NCBI GenBank assembly: GCA_025765595.1
Contig: JAIVFH010000394.1
Location: 1-22,741 of the forward strand
DNA: 22,741 nt
Reading direction: 5' to 3'
From: Obelidium mucronatum
Taxonomy: Eukaryota; Chytridiomycota; Chytridiomycetes; Chytridiales; Chytriomycetaceae
Below the pieces are notes generated by a model, which worked only from the letters and a program-made list of their open reading frames with translations, was not told the origin of the DNA and ran no database searches. The translations under genes were made by a program, and so were the position numbers. Below, one piece after another: positions 1 through 9,966 of this stretch (position 1 is its first letter; the number at the start of each line of letters is the position of its first letter).

Positions 1-344
1 CGTCTCCTTCGGGGGTCGGATTCAATCAGCGTCCGTTTTCGGGCTGGTGTTTCGAGCAGAGCCGTTGTTGGCTGCAGAACTACCGATAATGATGCCCGGT
101 GGTTGTTGCTGATTCGTCGCTTCAAGGAAACCGCGGAGGAATTTATGCCTCTAATTTGAGAGTTGCCTTGATTTCCCGTGGCTTGGGTTGCAATGCGAAA
201 CAAATAGGTTCTTGATAATTATTCCCCCATGTCGATAAGTATGTAGCGATATTTGTGCTGTTTAAAGAAAAATCAGACGACAGAGAAGAACGATTAAAGA
301 AGTGGATACTCAACTGGTGAATTGGTTTTGGTCCCTTTCTTTGT
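1..344. repeat. Left flank of hAT-1, first copy of a duplicated segment
   Basis: These 344 bases match 7117-7460 with no difference that I found. They hold the end of an open frame (stop near 157) that is also the end of the frame at 6991-7275, followed by about 180 non-coding bases. The identity ends at 344, where the second copy jumps to the equivalent of base 848. In this copy the flank continues to 353 and includes the left target duplication of hAT-1, so this is the older, ordered arrangement. The duplication may extend upstream of the window. Confidence 0.9.
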
Positions 345-345
345 C

Positions 346-353
346 ACCCAACG
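346..353. repeat. hAT-1 target site duplication, left
   Basis: ACCCAACG lies directly before the TAG end of hAT-1 and is repeated exactly at 3354-3361 after the CTA end. An 8-bp duplication is the hallmark of hAT integration. Confidence 0.95.
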
Positions 354-480
354 TAGGGGGTTCCCCGGTTCGGTTCGGGTCGGTTTGCGGTTCAAACCGT
401 TTAAAAATTGAACCCGCGGTTTGGAACCGCTTAAGAGTCTGAACCCGCGGTTTGAGTCGCGGTTCAGTGGCAGTTTAGTG

Positions 481-486
481 TTTATT
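481..486 (-). terminator. Candidate poly(A) signal of hAT-1 transposase
   Basis: AATAAA on the minus strand (TTTATT on plus) lies 13 bases past the transposase stop and inside the element. Confidence 0.45.
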
Positions 487-498
487 AAAAATTAAGAA

Positions 499-3193
499 TC
501 AGTTGCTTCTTTTGGTAAGCCAGTAGTTAATAACAGTGTCTACTTCCGCCCACTTTTCCAGGTCAATTTGTGGATCATTCCCTGAAGTCAACGTGATCAC
601 TGCATTGTGATAATCAGTTGGCAATGAAACCACATCTTTTGGATCACATGAAAGATTGTGTTTAGCAATGACCTTCATCCATGAGCTACAAGAGATCTCA
701 GCTTTGAAGAGATCAGAGTTCAACGTTTCACGGCCATCAAACATTCTCTCTGCAAGTGAATTGGCACGTTCTGAAGCAACTGATGCTGGAGGGACAGCTA
801 GGTAATCACAAGCCATAGCATACAGGATGGGATACTGGTCACGCTGTGAAAACCACCATGCAAGAATATCTGTTCCAGTTGATACAGGTTTCAAGCTGCA
901 AAACCCATCCAGTTTCCGAAACAGATTCACCAGCAGCAGCAAAACCATTGTCTTCAACTATGCTTTCATTAAGCATGTCCATTAAGCTGGGCCCAGTTGA
1001 AGGCTCTGCTACAGTTGCCACAGGCACAGGAACGTCAAGGGTAGCTGCGTATTTCATGAAGACAGACTCAACAATTTGCTTTCGATGAACAAAATCAAGA
1101 CTGCCTGTTCGTTTCAATGCTGTCGGATCCAAAAACATGGCAATATGAGATGGCTCACTGTCTAAGATAGGTTTGTATTCCAGAAGAGGACGAAGCATGG
1201 CTTGGGCAGCACCACTGACAACTGGATTGGGCGAGTCAATCCCAACATTTGTGGACTTCAAAAAAAGTTCAACACCCGCTTGTGCTGATGAAAGAGTAGG
1301 CTGCGTGGAAGCTCCAAGAAGGGTCGAGATTTTTGCAAATGGTTCAAGGAACGTGGCATATGACTCAATTTGGTTCCACATGTCATTACTAATACGTTCA
1401 AGTGACTCAAATCTTCCGGCCGTGTGGTTCAATGGATTCCGAACTTTGAGGCAATCGGCAAGCATGGTATGGGTTGAATTCCAGCGCGTCGGTGAATCAA
1501 GTGAAGGCGGTTCTTGGCGGTAAATCTTTTCTGAAGCAATACATTCAGTGCGAAAGTAGTCTCGGAAGACTTTTGATTGCCGGATTGATACCAGTAGCTC
1601 CCGTAGTGCCAAGACTGCATCATCAATCAGAACCATTGCAGCTTTCACTGAAAGCTGTAGTGTGTGGGTAATGCAGCGCAGCTGGTGAGACTCTGGCAGT
1701 ATTTCACGTTGAGCCAGTAAGTATAGTTCTTGACCAACAAGCTTCGCTGACTTGACCGCATCAGCACCATTGTCGTTGACAGTTGCCAACAAAGTTTCCG
1801 AGAGCTGCCACCCTTTCAGCATAGTGATCATGTATTCGGCTACGCGTTGACTCACATTCTTGCCAGGAGTGACATGAAAGAAGTCCAGTACACACTCAAA
1901 AAGCACCCCAAAGCGGGAATCAATCCAGTGTAGCGTAACCACATAGTAACCACGGAGCATTGCATTTGTCCAACCATCAAAAGTAATAGACTTCTTGGTG
2001 TTGGATGAATACAGGATTTTCAGCATGTAGAACTTGAGCACGATATACATTGAGAAGATTCGCCTAACATAAGTCTCCGAGGACTTGACCTGGTAAGATG
2101 GGCTGGTGACAGCCATAAGATGGCGAAATCCTGCAGACTCGGCATGCCGGTGAGGCAAAACGCAGCTAACCATGTACTCAGCAATGGCGGAATCGAGTTG
2201 CCGACTTTGGATTGACGTATCTGGCCATTTGACTCCAGAAACTGGAGCTACGCTGGGCTGGTCTCCATTTCGTGGTGGTGTCTTGCCATGTATGTTGAGA
2301 TGGGCTTTGTATGTTCCGGTTGATGACTTCCCCCCCCCAAACTCCGATTCCCTTAGAGTATTGGTCTGATGTACACAGGCGACATCTGAGTGATGCAATA
2401 TCAGTTGCTGAACTATCACAAATGAAGTAACGTAAGTTGAAATTACCTGTGAGTCTTAGGGTCGCCACTGATAACAAAGTTGATTCGCTCATCTTCTGGT
2501 ATTTCTTCGATGTAAAGACGCGTCCATGAGGTGCTTGTTTTGCTAGCACGCTTACCTGGTTTGAAAAATGCTTTAGCTGGTGATGAAGGAAGGAAAGAAG
2601 CAAAGGATCTTACGCTTAAGAGTAACAACTGTATGAGCAACTGGTGTACCATGTGTGTCTCCGTTATTTTCCCCATCATCGTCATCACCATCATCGTCTG
2701 AGACGATGCCAAGGGAAGAGACAGTGGCACCTGGGGGGGGAGGGACCATAAGAGGACTAGGTATACGGGTAGTAGATGGTAGAGCATTGGAACCCACATT
2801 AACCAATGCCATGGTTGAAGAACTTGAACTGGCAGTGTGCTGTGTTGCCATAGAACCAGAGGCATGCGGTAAAGGAGTTAAGCTTGGTCCAGACGCTACC
2901 AGACTTGAAGGCAATACAACAGCGCTGGAGCTTGCGCGACCAGGAGTAAAGGCAGAGACACCGGAACTAGCGGTAGGTTGACGATTCAAGAGATCACTCA
3001 TATCATCGGGAGGCTCTTGGTACAAGACGGGCGCATGAGGGCGCCACATGCGAGGCATTGAAGAGTCAATGGTAGGTTGTAGCATTGCGTAGGTTGCAAT
3101 GACGGAGATGAAAGGGGTGGAAGATTTGCATGTTATTTTTATGATTTTTATTTTTCGATTTTTACCATCGCGCCATTTCCAGGATTGCGCCAT
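499..3193 (-). CDS. hAT-1 transposase (BED finger, RNase H-like core, hAT dimerisation domain), frameshifted
   Basis: Probable exons on the minus strand are 3193-2614, 2555-2447, 2385-931 and 869-499, with GT-AG introns of 58, 61 and 61 bp and matching phases; about 837 residues if the frame is restored. Exon 1 encodes a Ser/Pro-rich, acidic leader. The exon 2-3 junction builds a BED-type finger (CRLC, then HLNIH). The core shows TFDGWT, TVNDNGAD, CITHTLQL and DSPTRWNST, all typical of Ac-like hAT transposases. The last exon has DILAWWFSQ and ASERANSLAE of the C-terminal dimerisation domain. Inside the BED finger a run of nine G (2330-2338, C on the plus strand) puts the frame out by one; eight would keep it open. 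The gene is therefore probably dead unless slippage occurs or the run length is a read error. The start is uncertain: later Met codons at about 3089 and 3060 are possible. An AATAAA (481-486) follows the stop. Confidence 0.85.
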
Positions 3194-3353
3194 TCTCGGG
3201 GAATTACAAACCGTTTCATAAACCGGTTTGGAACGGTTCGGTTCGGTTCGGTTTGCGGTTCAAACCGTTATCAGAACCAAACCCACGGTTTATTAAGTAA
3301 GTCAAACGGTTCGGTTTAAACCGACGGTTCAGCCCGAACCGGGGAAGGGTCTA

Positions 3354-3361
3354 ACCCAACG
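3354..3361. repeat. hAT-1 target site duplication, right
   Basis: ACCCAACG, identical to 346-353, follows the right terminal repeat directly. Removing hAT-1 and one copy joins base 353 to 3362 and restores the empty site. Confidence 0.95.
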
Positions 3362-3793
3362 AACACCCGGCTTCTAACAACATCATCGGCCTTCTTTTGG
3401 ACAGTATCTCTCCCTCGTGGGGATCGCCTTGGGTTTCGCAAGGGAATCCTGAAGAAGATGCTGGATCTTTCAAAGGCACTGTCTATGGAGCCGCTTGATT
3501 CGAAAAGCGTGGGTGCTCCAGAGAGTGTTTCAGTGGTGGCTCCAAGCAGAAGAAAGGAGACGGAAACTGCTCCAGCAAAGAGAATCAGGGCGTGGAGGCC
3601 GATACATCGTCATCGTGTTTCTAGTCTGTTCTGTGTGTCGGGAAGCGAACGCTGTGTCTTGTTCCTTTATTATATATTAATAATACCTGCACAAACTCTA
3701 GCAAACTCTTCTTCTTCACTCAAGCAAACTTCTTCCATTCACCACACATCGATTGATATCGGCACTCCAATACCGACTTTCCCCACTTCCTCA
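3362..3793. other. Right flank of hAT-1; no gene identified
   Basis: This interval lies between hAT-1 and the 3' end of the minus-strand gene. Several short frames are open across it but none has a recognisable domain. The section from about 3590 to 3780 has a promoter-like TATATATTAATA stretch and pyrimidine-rich sequence. An AATAAA on the minus strand (3666-3671) could serve the gene ending at 3794. Confidence 0.4.
3666..3671 (-). terminator. Candidate poly(A) signal for the gene ending at 3794
   Basis: AATAAA on the minus strand lies about 120 bases downstream of the stop codon of the four-exon unknown gene, within the range of a fungal 3' UTR. Confidence 0.35.
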
Positions 3794-5548
3794 TCACTCA
3801 AGGGGAACAGCAACCAGCTGTGAAGGGGATGCAGGTCCAAGAGCAGCTGGAAGATTCGGACCAATAGAAACCTCTTGAACAGACGCAACACCCAAAACTG
3901 GCGCAGTCTCAGCTGGATTATCTGGCAAAGCCTGACGGCGAGGCAGAAAGTCGCAACACAAGGAAGTCCAAACAGACCAATGCGTCTCCACACTGCCAAA
4001 ATCAATACCTAAAAACCCTTGTTCAGTATGTATCCAGAATTTAGGAAGAAGGGGGGGAGCTACACGAACCTAATGCGATAAAGATTTCAAGAAAAGCACC
4101 ATAGAACTCCAATAGCCAACACAAACTCATGCTTGCGTTCTTGTCTGAGTAGAGGAAAGACTCTGCAAATAGCAATCGAGCTTGGAGGCTTTTGAAGGAA
4201 GAGCCTGGCCTTGGCTGAAAATAACTTGGCAACCGGTCTTCCAAAAGCGACAATGCCTGCCGAAGATCTTCGGACGTTCGATTCAAAGCCACAGCGCGAT
4301 CAATTTGACTAATGCAGGTTTTTACAATCTGAGAAAGGTGTTTGTCAAAGAAAGCCAGCTTGATGGTTCCAAGATGAGCGACATCAAGCCGTTCGGCATC
4401 TTGACAGGGGTGAGAAAATTCAGGAAAAAATAGCGGTTGTGGCAACATTGACGCCTTCTCCAGTGCATCTGCAGCCTTGGCCATATTCCAGACAAGATGG
4501 CGGCCAGCTTGGTGACCCTCCTTTGCCGTCAATAGTCGCTCGCAATTATCATCATTAGCCAGTGCATGGATCATCAAAACAGCCTGATTGGCAACCTGGA
4601 AATAGTCAAAATCGGATTCAATGGGCTGTTTGGCATTGGCTCGATAGACATGCGAGCAGGCATTCCTGATGTGTCTGCCGGGCAAAACTGCATACTTTCT
4701 CCTTGTAGTGAATGCTGCAAGGTCAATCATTCTAAAAAGATCGCTCAAATCCAGCAACAGACTGTTTGGATCAGCAGCCTGGTGTACCACAAGGTATTCC
4801 CTAGCAGCTGTTCCCATGGAATCCAGTATCGAGCCGCGCCCACGAGAGCGATCCAGTTTGCTCACAGTAAGCCGTTGATACGGCTTTTCATCCACGATGA
4901 GTTCTGACTCTTCAGACTCGGCTGGTCTGGCGCCAACACTGATGCGCGATGATGGGGCCATGGACAAACAATCCAGATTCCTAACCCATGTCTTCGTATC
5001 AAGTCGTTTTGCTGCTCGTTCCACGAGCTCCCCATCTTCCAAGGCCTCTGCATCCTCTGGGTTGCCATCCTCCTTCTGTCGCAATCTCTTCTCCAATTGT
5101 ACTGCATGGGAATTCCATGCCGCTCGCGCAACTGCCGCCAAATCCCGGGCTATTTCAACCAGTGCAGAGTTCTGCAGCGGCTGAGGGTGAGGGAGACGAA
5201 AATAAAAATGGAAAAAAAGCATACATCGAAAAGATCCTTGTACGTTTGAAATTCTGCTTTCAACTGTCGTGGTCAGAGCATTAATGAAGTTTAACGAAGT
5301 GTCAATTCGAAATTCGAATGACGAAAGCTGGCTCTCACCGTGGTCCTCATGATGTTTGTTTTCTGTCGTATTTGCTTGTCTGCAAAAGGGTTTAATCCCA
5401 ATCGCTTGGCTTTAAGCTCGCGTGCCTCTGCCTCTCCATGCACCTTGTTCAAATAACTGACATAAAGGGACCAGTTGTGGAGGGGGTGCGCCGCAATGTA
5501 CTCCTGGGGCTGCAGGGGCACAACGTCTGTTGCAGTAGGTGGATTCAT
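3794..5548 (-). CDS. Hypothetical protein, four exons, about 524 residues
   Basis: I do not recognise the family. Exons on the minus strand are 5548-5339, 5263-5225, 5180-4070 and 4008-3794. The introns (75, 44 and 61 bp) have GT-AG ends and phases 0, 0 and 1 that join into one frame of 525 codons. The tiny second exon encodes 13 residues (LKAEFQTYKDLFD) and its use is inferred; skipping it also keeps the frame. The last intron has a branch-like TACTGAAC. The start is the Met before NPPTATDVV. The protein is mostly helical-looking and soluble, with a charged stretch rich in Glu, Lys and Arg around residues 105-140, a long hydrophobic/charged helical middle, and a Pro/Ala-rich C-terminus. No signal peptide or clear membrane segment is seen. 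An alternative acceptor at the third intron would drop IDFG. Codon use and splice structure suggest a real host gene among transposons. Confidence 0.7.
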
Positions 5549-5623
5549 TCGAGAGATCTGTTGGAGTTTGTGAAAACTTTCACTAGTGAAAAAATGGTGG
5601 GAATTATTCTGCCGCGCGTTTTG

Positions 5624-5628
5624 ATTGG
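5624..5628 (-). promoter_or_regulatory. CCAAT box upstream of the unknown gene
   Basis: CCAAT on the minus strand lies about 76 bases before the start codon at 5548. A perfect 14-bp palindrome, TTTCACTAGTGAAA (5578-5591), lies between the two and could be a factor-binding site. Confidence 0.35.
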
Positions 5629-5838
5629 TCGAGGAGAAAGTGAAAATTTTCAGTGTTTCTCGCTTGAAGGATAAACAGGTTTGAAATGTCACCAGAAAAC
5701 AACCCTCCAAACAACGACAGCTCCAAACAGACAGCTCCAAACAAAGACAGCCACATCAAAGATAAGTCACCACATACACACCCTCGATACTGCGGGTTAT
5801 CGGCGCCGGGACTATTGGATAGCGTTTGACGGGGATAG

Positions 5839-6085
5839 TGTGCGCAGGGGAGGGACTTTCTTTACAGCAAGCCCCCCTCCTCTGGTGTCGGGGCTCTGAA
5901 TCAGAGATTACGACATCTGCACAGAGGAATCTCCTGGAGATATCTATCTGTGCCCAGTTGTTTTGGCGGCAGACTGTGGAATAGTGCGCATCGGCGCACC
6001 GGGAGGGGACTTCTCCTGAGGGAGAAGTCTCCCCTCTCTGGCAATGGGGCTTTGTCTTTGCAAAGATTACATGTCTGGGTGGAGG
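5839..6085. other. Hairpin cluster: two related double-hairpin modules
   Basis: Two diverged copies of one layout occur, about 5839-5926 and 5989-6085. Each has a G-rich arm, a hairpin closing with CCCCTC and TCTGG, then GGGGCT, a short hairpin, AGATTAC and TCTG. The short stems are CTCTG/CAGAG in the first and CTTTG/CAAAG in the second, so the pairing is kept while the bases change. Further hairpins are GCACAG...CTGTGC (5919-5953) and GTGCGCATCGGCGCAC (5984-5999). The strongest is GGGGACTTCTCC facing GGAGAAGTCTCCCC (6005-6034). No protein frame explains it. It could be a structured RNA, a small mobile hairpin element or a non-autonomous transposon remnant. Confidence 0.5.
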
Positions 6086-6990
6086 GCCTTTGAGTCCATC
6101 CACTCTCCAGTCTCCGGCTTTTTTTTGTTTCGTTCGCCTCTTTATTTGTTCTCAATGCTGGCGCGATTATTAACACCGTGTTTCCGATATTTCTGTAGAA
6201 TGTACTCGCTCTATCTTTGGACGGCGCGTAGTTTTTTTTTTGGGCTCTTACATGAGCACACGGCTTACTTGCTCGGATTTGTCTACGTTTTGTGTCTCAA
6301 AGAAAATAAACATAACATAATTAAATATTCGAGTTATGAAAATGTGAATAAGTCTATTTGCGACGCGCTTGAGAGGGGTAAATTGGATTATCGGTTTTCA
6401 AAGTGCTGTCGAAAAAAAAGAAGAAAATCATGACTATTCCTCTCTACAGAGCTTTTAATTGTTTAAGTAACTTCTTAGCCCGTTTACGAAATCCGCTCTT
6501 AGCTGCCGAATTGCGTTGAGTGTCCGTTTTGACCGCCAGTTGTCTTTGCCTGGATTTCCCCCACTGCTTCTACAAGATCTCAGAGATTCCATCAATGTTC
6601 GTATAGAGCCTCCGCTCATACTTCCGTGTTTCCCTTCTGGGATCGCCCTTCTTGAGTCAGCTCGACACCACCATCTTAAATGGCTGCTCCTACGCACATT
6701 TCTTCAAACACTTATTGACGTGCGAACAACACTCAAATAGTCGGATGCGACCTCCAAATATATCCAGTCACATCCAACTGACTAAACCAATAATGTTGTA
6801 GGTGCTCCCGTTCCCGCCCCATTCAAAGCCCTTGTAGACTTTATGGAGGATTTAATTCGTTTGGTTGGTCCATGAGTGGCTGGCTGTACCCTGTTGGATA
6901 GTTGTGGTTGGAATAAACAGTGAGGGTGCACCTCAGCGTCCTTCTTGATTAACACCCAATCGGAACTATTTTCCAACAAACGCGTTTTTT
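6086..6990. other. Intergenic, no confident gene
   Basis: 6086-6450 is AT-rich with no recognisable coding pattern. 6516-6740 (plus) is open for 75 codons and its end resembles the frame at 6991-7275: a DSI-x-VR word, then later WLLL-x-R-x-F. This suggests diverged pieces of one protein or element. 6741-6990 shows nothing I can identify. Confidence 0.35.
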
Positions 6991-7275
6991 TTGACGAGCT
7001 CCGCTGCTCCCTCTGATCGCACAACTACAGGCACAACAAACTCCCAAAGGAACAATGGGGCGATAGTTGTCTCGGGCTTTCCTCGCATCATGATTGAGTC
7101 TTGTCGTTCATTACTTCGTCTCCTTCGGGGGTCGGATTCAATCAGCGTCCGTTTTCGGGCTGGTGTTTCGAGCAGAGCCGTTGTTGGCTGCAGAACTACC
7201 GATAATGATGCCCGGTGGTTGTTGCTGATTCGTCGCTTCAAGGAAACCGCGGAGGAATTTATGCCTCTAATTTGA
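6991..7275 (+). pseudogene. Protein-like fragment, possibly from a retroelement ORF1
   Basis: An open segment ends in RWLLLIRRFKETAEEFMPLI and a stop. It contains IVVSGFPRIMIESCRSLLR and DSISVRFRAG. The order (a VV-x-G-x-P word, a Leu-rich helix, then a variable loop and a basic helix) recalls the RRM-like part of LINE ORF1 proteins, but the match is weak and rests on eye only. The last half is the sequence duplicated at 1-157. No start codon context or upstream exon is convincing. Confidence 0.25.
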
Positions 7276-7460
7276 GAGTTGCCTTGATTTCCCGTGGCTT
7301 GGGTTGCAATGCGAAACAAATAGGTTCTTGATAATTATTCCCCCATGTCGATAAGTATGTAGCGATATTTGTGCTGTTTAAAGAAAAATCAGACGACAGA
7401 GAAGAACGATTAAAGAAGTGGATACTCAACTGGTGAATTGGTTTTGGTCCCTTTCTTTGT
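7117..7460. repeat. Second copy of the hAT-1 left flank
   Basis: The segment is identical to 1-344. At 7460 it is fused directly to the equivalent of base 848 of hAT-1, removing 503 bases (345-847), including the target duplication, the left terminal repeat and most of the last transposase exon. TGT is shared by both sides of the junction. Confidence 0.9.
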
Positions 7461-9806
7461 GAAAACCACCATGCAAGAATATCTGTTCCAGTTGATACAG
7501 GTTTCAAGCTGCAAAACCCATCCAGTTTCCGAAACAGATTCACCAGCAGCAGCAAAACCATTGTCTTCAACTATGCTTTCATTAAGCATGTCCATTAAGC
7601 TGGGCCCAGTTGAAGGCTCTGCTACAGTTGCCACAGGCACAGGAACGTCAAGGGTAGCTGCGTATTTCATGAAGACAGACTCAACAATTTGCTTTCGATG
7701 AACAAAATCAAGACTGCCTGTTCGTTTCAATGCTGTCGGATCCAAAAACATGGCAATATGAGATGGCTCACTGTCTAAGATAGGTTTGTATTCCAGAAGA
7801 GGACGAAGCATGGCTTGGGCAGCACCACTGACAACTGGATTGGGCGAGTCAATCCCAACATTTGTGGACTTCAAAAAAAGTTCAACACCCGCTTGTGCTG
7901 ATGAAAGAGTAGGCTGCGTGGAAGCTCCAAGAAGGGTCGAGATTTTTGCAAATGGTTCAAGGAACGTGGCATATGACTCAATTTGGTTCCACATGTCATT
8001 ACTAATACGTTCAAGTGACTCAAATCTTCCGGCCGTGTGGTTCAATGGATTCCGAACTTTGAGGCAATCGGCAAGCATGGTATGGGTTGAATTCCAGCGC
8101 GTCGGTGAATCAAGTGAAGGCGGTTCTTGGCGGTAAATCTTTTCTGAAGCAATACATTCAGTGCGAAAGTAGTCTCGGAAGACTTTTGATTGCCGGATTG
8201 ATACCAGTAGCTCCCGTAGTGCCAAGACTGCATCATCAATCAGAACCATTGCAGCTTTCACTGAAAGCTGTAGTGTGTGGGTAATGCAGCGCAGCTGGTG
8301 AGACTCTGGCAGTATTTCACGTTGAGCCAGTAAGTATAGTTCTTGACCAACAAGCTTCGCTGACTTGACCGCATCAGCACCATTGTCGTTGACAGTTGCC
8401 AACAAAGTTTCCGAGAGCTGCCACCCTTTCAGCATAGTGATCATGTATTCGGCTACGCGTTGACTCACATTCTTGCCAGGAGTGACATGAAAGAAGTCCA
8501 GTACACACTCAAAAAGCACCCCAAAGCGGGAATCAATCCAGTGTAGCGTAACCACATAGTAACCACGGAGCATTGCATTTGTCCAACCATCAAAAGTAAT
8601 AGACTTCTTGGTGTTGGATGAATACAGGATTTTCAGCATGTAGAACTTGAGCACGATATACATTGAGAAGATTCGCCTAACATAAGTCTCCGAGGACTTG
8701 ACCTGGTAAGATGGGCTGGTGACAGCCATAAGATGGCGAAATCCTGCAGACTCGGCATGCCGGTGAGGCAAAACGCAGCTAACCATGTACTCAGCAATGG
8801 CGGAATCGAGTTGCCGACTTTGGATTGACGTATCTGGCCATTTGACTCCAGAAACTGGAGCTACGCTGGGCTGGTCTCCATTTCGTGGTGGTGTCTTGCC
8901 ATGTATGTTGAGATGGGCTTTGTATGTTCCGGTTGATGACTTCCCCCCCCCAAACTCCGATTCCCTTAGAGTATTGGTCTGATGTACACAGGCGACATCT
9001 GAGTGATGCAATATCAGTTGCTGAACTATCACAAATGAAGTAACGTAAGTTGAAATTACCTGTGAGTCTTAGGGTCGCCACTGATAACAAAGTTGATTCG
9101 CTCATCTTCTGGTATTTCTTCGATGTAAAGACGCGTCCATGAGGTGCTTGTTTTGCTAGCACGCTTACCTGGTTTGAAAAATGCTTTAGCTGGTGATGAA
9201 GGAAGGAAAGAAGCAAAGGATCTTACGCTTAAGAGTAACAACTGTATGAGCAACTGGTGTACCATGTGTGTCTCCGTTATTTTCCCCATCATCGTCATCA
9301 CCATCATCGTCTGAGACGATGCCAAGGGAAGAGACAGTGGCACCTGGGGGGGGAGGGACCATAAGAGGACTAGGTATACGGGTAGTAGATGGTAGAGCAT
9401 TGGAACCCACATTAACCAATGCCATGGTTGAAGAACTTGAACTGGCAGTGTGCTGTGTTGCCATAGAACCAGAGGCATGCGGTAAAGGAGTTAAGCTTGG
9501 TCCAGACGCTACCAGACTTGAAGGCAATACAACAGCGCTGGAGCTTGCGCGACCAGGAGTAAAGGCAGAGACACCGGAACTAGCGGTAGGTTGACGATTC
9601 AAGAGATCACTCATATCATCGGGAGGCTCTTGGTACAAGACGGGCGCATGAGGGCGCCGCATGCGAGGCATTGAAGAGTCAATGGTAGGTTGTAGCATTG
9701 CGTAGGTTGCAATGACGGAGATGAAAGGGGTGGAAGATTTGCATGTTATTTTTATGATTTTTATTTTTCGATTTTTACCATCGCGCCATTTCCAGGATTG
9801 CGCCAT
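7259..9806 (-). pseudogene. Truncated hAT-1 transposase
   Basis: It has the same exon pattern as the first copy (9806-9227, 9168-9060, 8998-7544), but only 22 bases (7482-7461) of the final exon remain. After splicing, the frame would run from the truncated exon into the flank and stop at 7259. The hAT dimerisation domain with its SERANS motif is lost, while the BED finger and most of the RNase H-like core are kept. It shares the nine-G frameshift of the first copy (8943-8951). The single substitution at 9659 changes Trp to Arg in the leader region. It could at most make a DNA-binding fragment. Confidence 0.85.
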
Positions 9807-9966
9807 TCTCGGGGAATTACAAACCGTTTCATAAACCGGTTTGGAACGGTTCGGTTCGGTTCGGTTTGCGGTTCAAACCGTTATCAGAACCAAACCCACG
9901 GTTTATTAAGTAAGTCAAACGGTTCGGTTTAAACCGACGGTTCAGCCCGAACCGGGGAAGGGTCTA
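7461..9966 (-). mobile_element. hAT-1 second copy, left end deleted
   Basis: This equals hAT-1 bases 848-3353 shifted by 6613. I found one substitution (A at 3046, G at 9659). The right terminal repeat is complete and ends in CTA at 9966. The next bases are ACAGTTGTG rather than the ACCCAACG that follows the first copy, so the right neighbour is a different locus, inside a KDZ relic. The left terminal repeat is missing, so the copy cannot move by itself. Confidence 0.9.

Larger units (their letters stand above)
354..3353 (-). mobile_element. hAT-1, complete hAT-superfamily DNA transposon (3000 bp)
   Basis: The ends are TAGGGGGTTCCCCGGTTCGG on the left and, reverse-complemented, TAGACCCTTCCCCGGTTCGG on the right. 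They share 16 of 20 positions, including 13 in a row. Both ends are flanked by the same 8 bases, ACCCAACG (346-353 and 3354-3361), which is the target duplication length characteristic of hAT elements. Clusters of AAACCG/CGGTTT and CGGTTCGG words lie just inside both ends (about 366-470 and 3208-3342), resembling in layout the subterminal binding sites known for Ac-type hAT transposases. One transposase gene fills the interior on the minus strand. A deleted second copy lies at 7461-9966. Confidence 0.95.

Noticed and set aside
2178..2369. Minus-strand frame continuing from the BED finger after the G run as an alternative transposase tail
   Set aside because: The other frame carries the HLNIH ligands and the full hAT core, so this is the shifted reading.
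3590..3780. Possible solo LTR with TATATATTAATA and a pyrimidine-rich end
   Set aside because: No second copy, no target duplication and no primer-binding site or retroelement protein nearby in the window.
3739..4005. Alternative minus-strand frame of 88 codons at the end of the unknown gene
   Set aside because: The overlapping frame joins exon 3 in phase with a good branch point and acceptor; this one does not.
6044..6433. 129-codon plus-strand open frame
   Set aside because: It starts within the hairpin cluster, crosses AT-rich low-complexity DNA and shows no domain or splice context.
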